From JAFEDN01 sp963818985 (GTDB taxonomy: Bacteria; Pseudomonadota; Gammaproteobacteria; Coxiellales; Coxiellaceae), in contig CAWFUJ010000002.1 of assembly GCA_963818985.1 (NCBI GenBank), positions 1 to 44,890 on the forward strand: 44,890 nucleotides of DNA, given 5' to 3'. The position numbers were made by a program, and so were the translations under genes. How positions within the stretch are numbered: position 1 is the stretch's first letter; each line of letters begins with the position of its first letter. The notes below the pieces were generated by a model. The model did not search any database, was not told where the DNA came from, and saw only the letters and a list, made by a program, of their open reading frames with translations. This document shows, piece by piece, positions 44,140 to 44,890 of this stretch.

Positions 44140-44751
44140 CTATTTATTTTGGCCAATTTTCTCAATAGTTTGTTGAAACAATGAGCAGGAACGGCGCGGG
44201 AATAAAATCAAATTGAGTCAATGCCTTATTACCAAGCACAAAACTGGGTGTTCCTATTAAACTTAATGCCTTGGCTAAATCATAATTTTGTGTCATTTCA
44301 TTTTTGATGGAGGGATCATTCATATCTTTTTTAATTGATCGAGGTTTAAATTGACCGATTTAGCCACTTCCAGAACTTTGTGCTCATTCAATGCGCCCGA
44401 AACTTTAAATAATGCATTATGAAATTCTAGATATTTATTTTGTTTGGCGGCAGCTAAAGCAGCTTTCGAAGCAAAGTTCGAACTGGCGCCATAAATTGGG
44501 AATTCTTTATAAATAATTTTTACATTTTTATTCTTTGCTAATAGCGATTCAATGACCGGTTGCATTTCTTTGCAGTGCCCACATTGATAGTCAAAGAATT
44601 CAACAATCATGACATCGCCATTGGCATTTCCAGTGAAGGGGGATGCAGGGTGATTAAATAATTTTTCTTTATTACTAGTAATTCCTTGTAGTGCTTGCGA
44701 TTTGGCTTTAGATAGTTCTTTATCTTGCAATGACTGAGACACTTCAACCAA
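44140..44751 (-). pseudogene. DsbA-family thiol oxidoreductase, Com1-like, frameshifted
   Basis: The open part (44751-44320) encodes a thioredoxin/DsbA-family domain: NHPASPFTGNANGDVMIVEF leads into FDYQCGHCKEMQPVIESLL with redox motif C57-GH-C60, then KIIYKEFPIYGASSNFASKA and AAKQNKYLEFHNALF. This resembles Com1, the 27-kDa outer-membrane-associated immunogen of Coxiella. A shift near 44330 leads to DMNDPSIKNEMTQNYDLAKA and LIGTPSFVLGNKALTQFDFI with the cis-Pro loop, and a second near 44210 to an end QQTIEKIGQNK at 44140. Upstream, an in-frame TAA just before a possible leader (NSKFVAII) blocks the signal peptide, so the N-terminus also looks broken. In its intact form it would be periplasmic. 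Confidence 0.75.
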
Positions 44752-44890
44752 AACTATCGATATTGATTAAATAATAGCAACAAATTTTGAATTTAATTTG
44801 TTGTTGTGATGGAAAAATATTTCAGATTCCTTTGCGCGACACCATGTTGCCAGGCTTCAAGTGGCTCCGATTGACAGGACAACAATAGCC
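44752..44890. other. Right edge: no intact gene seen
   Basis: This stretch should hold the leader and promoter of the Com1-like gene. Only a short hydrophobic frame with a stop is visible; AT-rich AACAACAAATT / AATTTGTTG forms a weak hairpin near 44780-44805. Confidence 0.35.

Noticed and set aside
1..44890. Reassignment of TAG as a sense codon, prompted by in-frame TAGs in hemY and the ATPase gene
   Set aside because: TAG ends topA (36909) and the OTU gene (30276) at sensible places, so it works as a stop.
1..44890. tRNA or rRNA genes
   Set aside because: I looked for cloverleaf patterns and the GTTCRANYC loop in the gaps and saw none that could be supported; a tRNAscan-SE run would settle it.

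Overview
The window looks like part of the chromosome of an AT-rich gammaproteobacterium, most likely a host-associated member of the Legionellales (Coxiellaceae/Legionella-like). Supporting signs are a Com1-like DsbA-family protein, the order cytochrome c - coxB(caa3 type) - coxA - ctaG - coxC - surf1 - Sco-like - ctaA - ctaB, a giant eukaryotic-style OTU cysteine-protease protein, several orphan effector-like proteins, many dispersed palindromic repeats and many broken genes. The placement is an inference from gene content, not a phylogeny.

Layout. 1-4603 (minus): an operon-like run of an exported protein, a YihG-like acyltransferase, hemC, hemD, hemX and hemY; hemX has two frameshifts and hemY an in-frame TAG. 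4695-6100: apaH (+) and folA (-). 6104-13153 (minus): a hybrid PAS histidine kinase split by two frameshifts, two unrecognised proteins (579 and 290 aa) that are paralogous over their C-terminal parts, and a 595-aa polytopic membrane protein. 13323-18142 (+): a multi-haem cytochrome c, coxB, coxA and ctaG, all readable as protein but interrupted by many single-base shifts. 18271-22781: intact coxC, a DUF2909 gene (-), surf1, a Sco-like gene, ctaA and ctaB, the haem A/oxidase assembly set. 22810-23631: acylphosphatase and a secreted repeat protein. 24168-30278 (+): a 2036-aa OTU-domain protein, the most striking gene here. 30249-32985 (minus): gmhB, an aromatic amino acid permease and fmt. 33141-37422 (+): dprA, smg, topA and purE. 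37424-44890: a decaying or badly sequenced accessory stretch with an alpha/beta-hydrolase remnant, an intact RHH/ParE toxin-antitoxin pair, a broken DUF4143-type ATPase behind a large palindrome, a broken secreted protein, and glyS, glyQ and a com1-like gene that are full length but frameshifted.

How the parts fit. The haem genes (hemC/D/X/Y) and the ctaA/ctaB/surf1/Sco-like/ctaG genes would jointly supply and assemble a caa3-type haem-copper oxidase, yet its two catalytic subunits are frameshifted. Together with broken glyQ/glyS, normally essential and here of normal overall length, this makes local indel errors in the sequence a serious alternative to real gene decay. The breaks cluster in patches (about 0.3-0.6, 7.4-7.8, 13.3-18.1 and 38.8-44.9 kb), while 18.3-37.4 kb is clean. 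Three kinds of dispersed palindrome (a GTCATCCC family, a CCCTCTCCC family and a GGTTGAACG hairpin) sit between genes and in one case supply the last codons of ctaB. The OTU protein and the membrane/paralog cluster are the best candidates for host-interaction functions.
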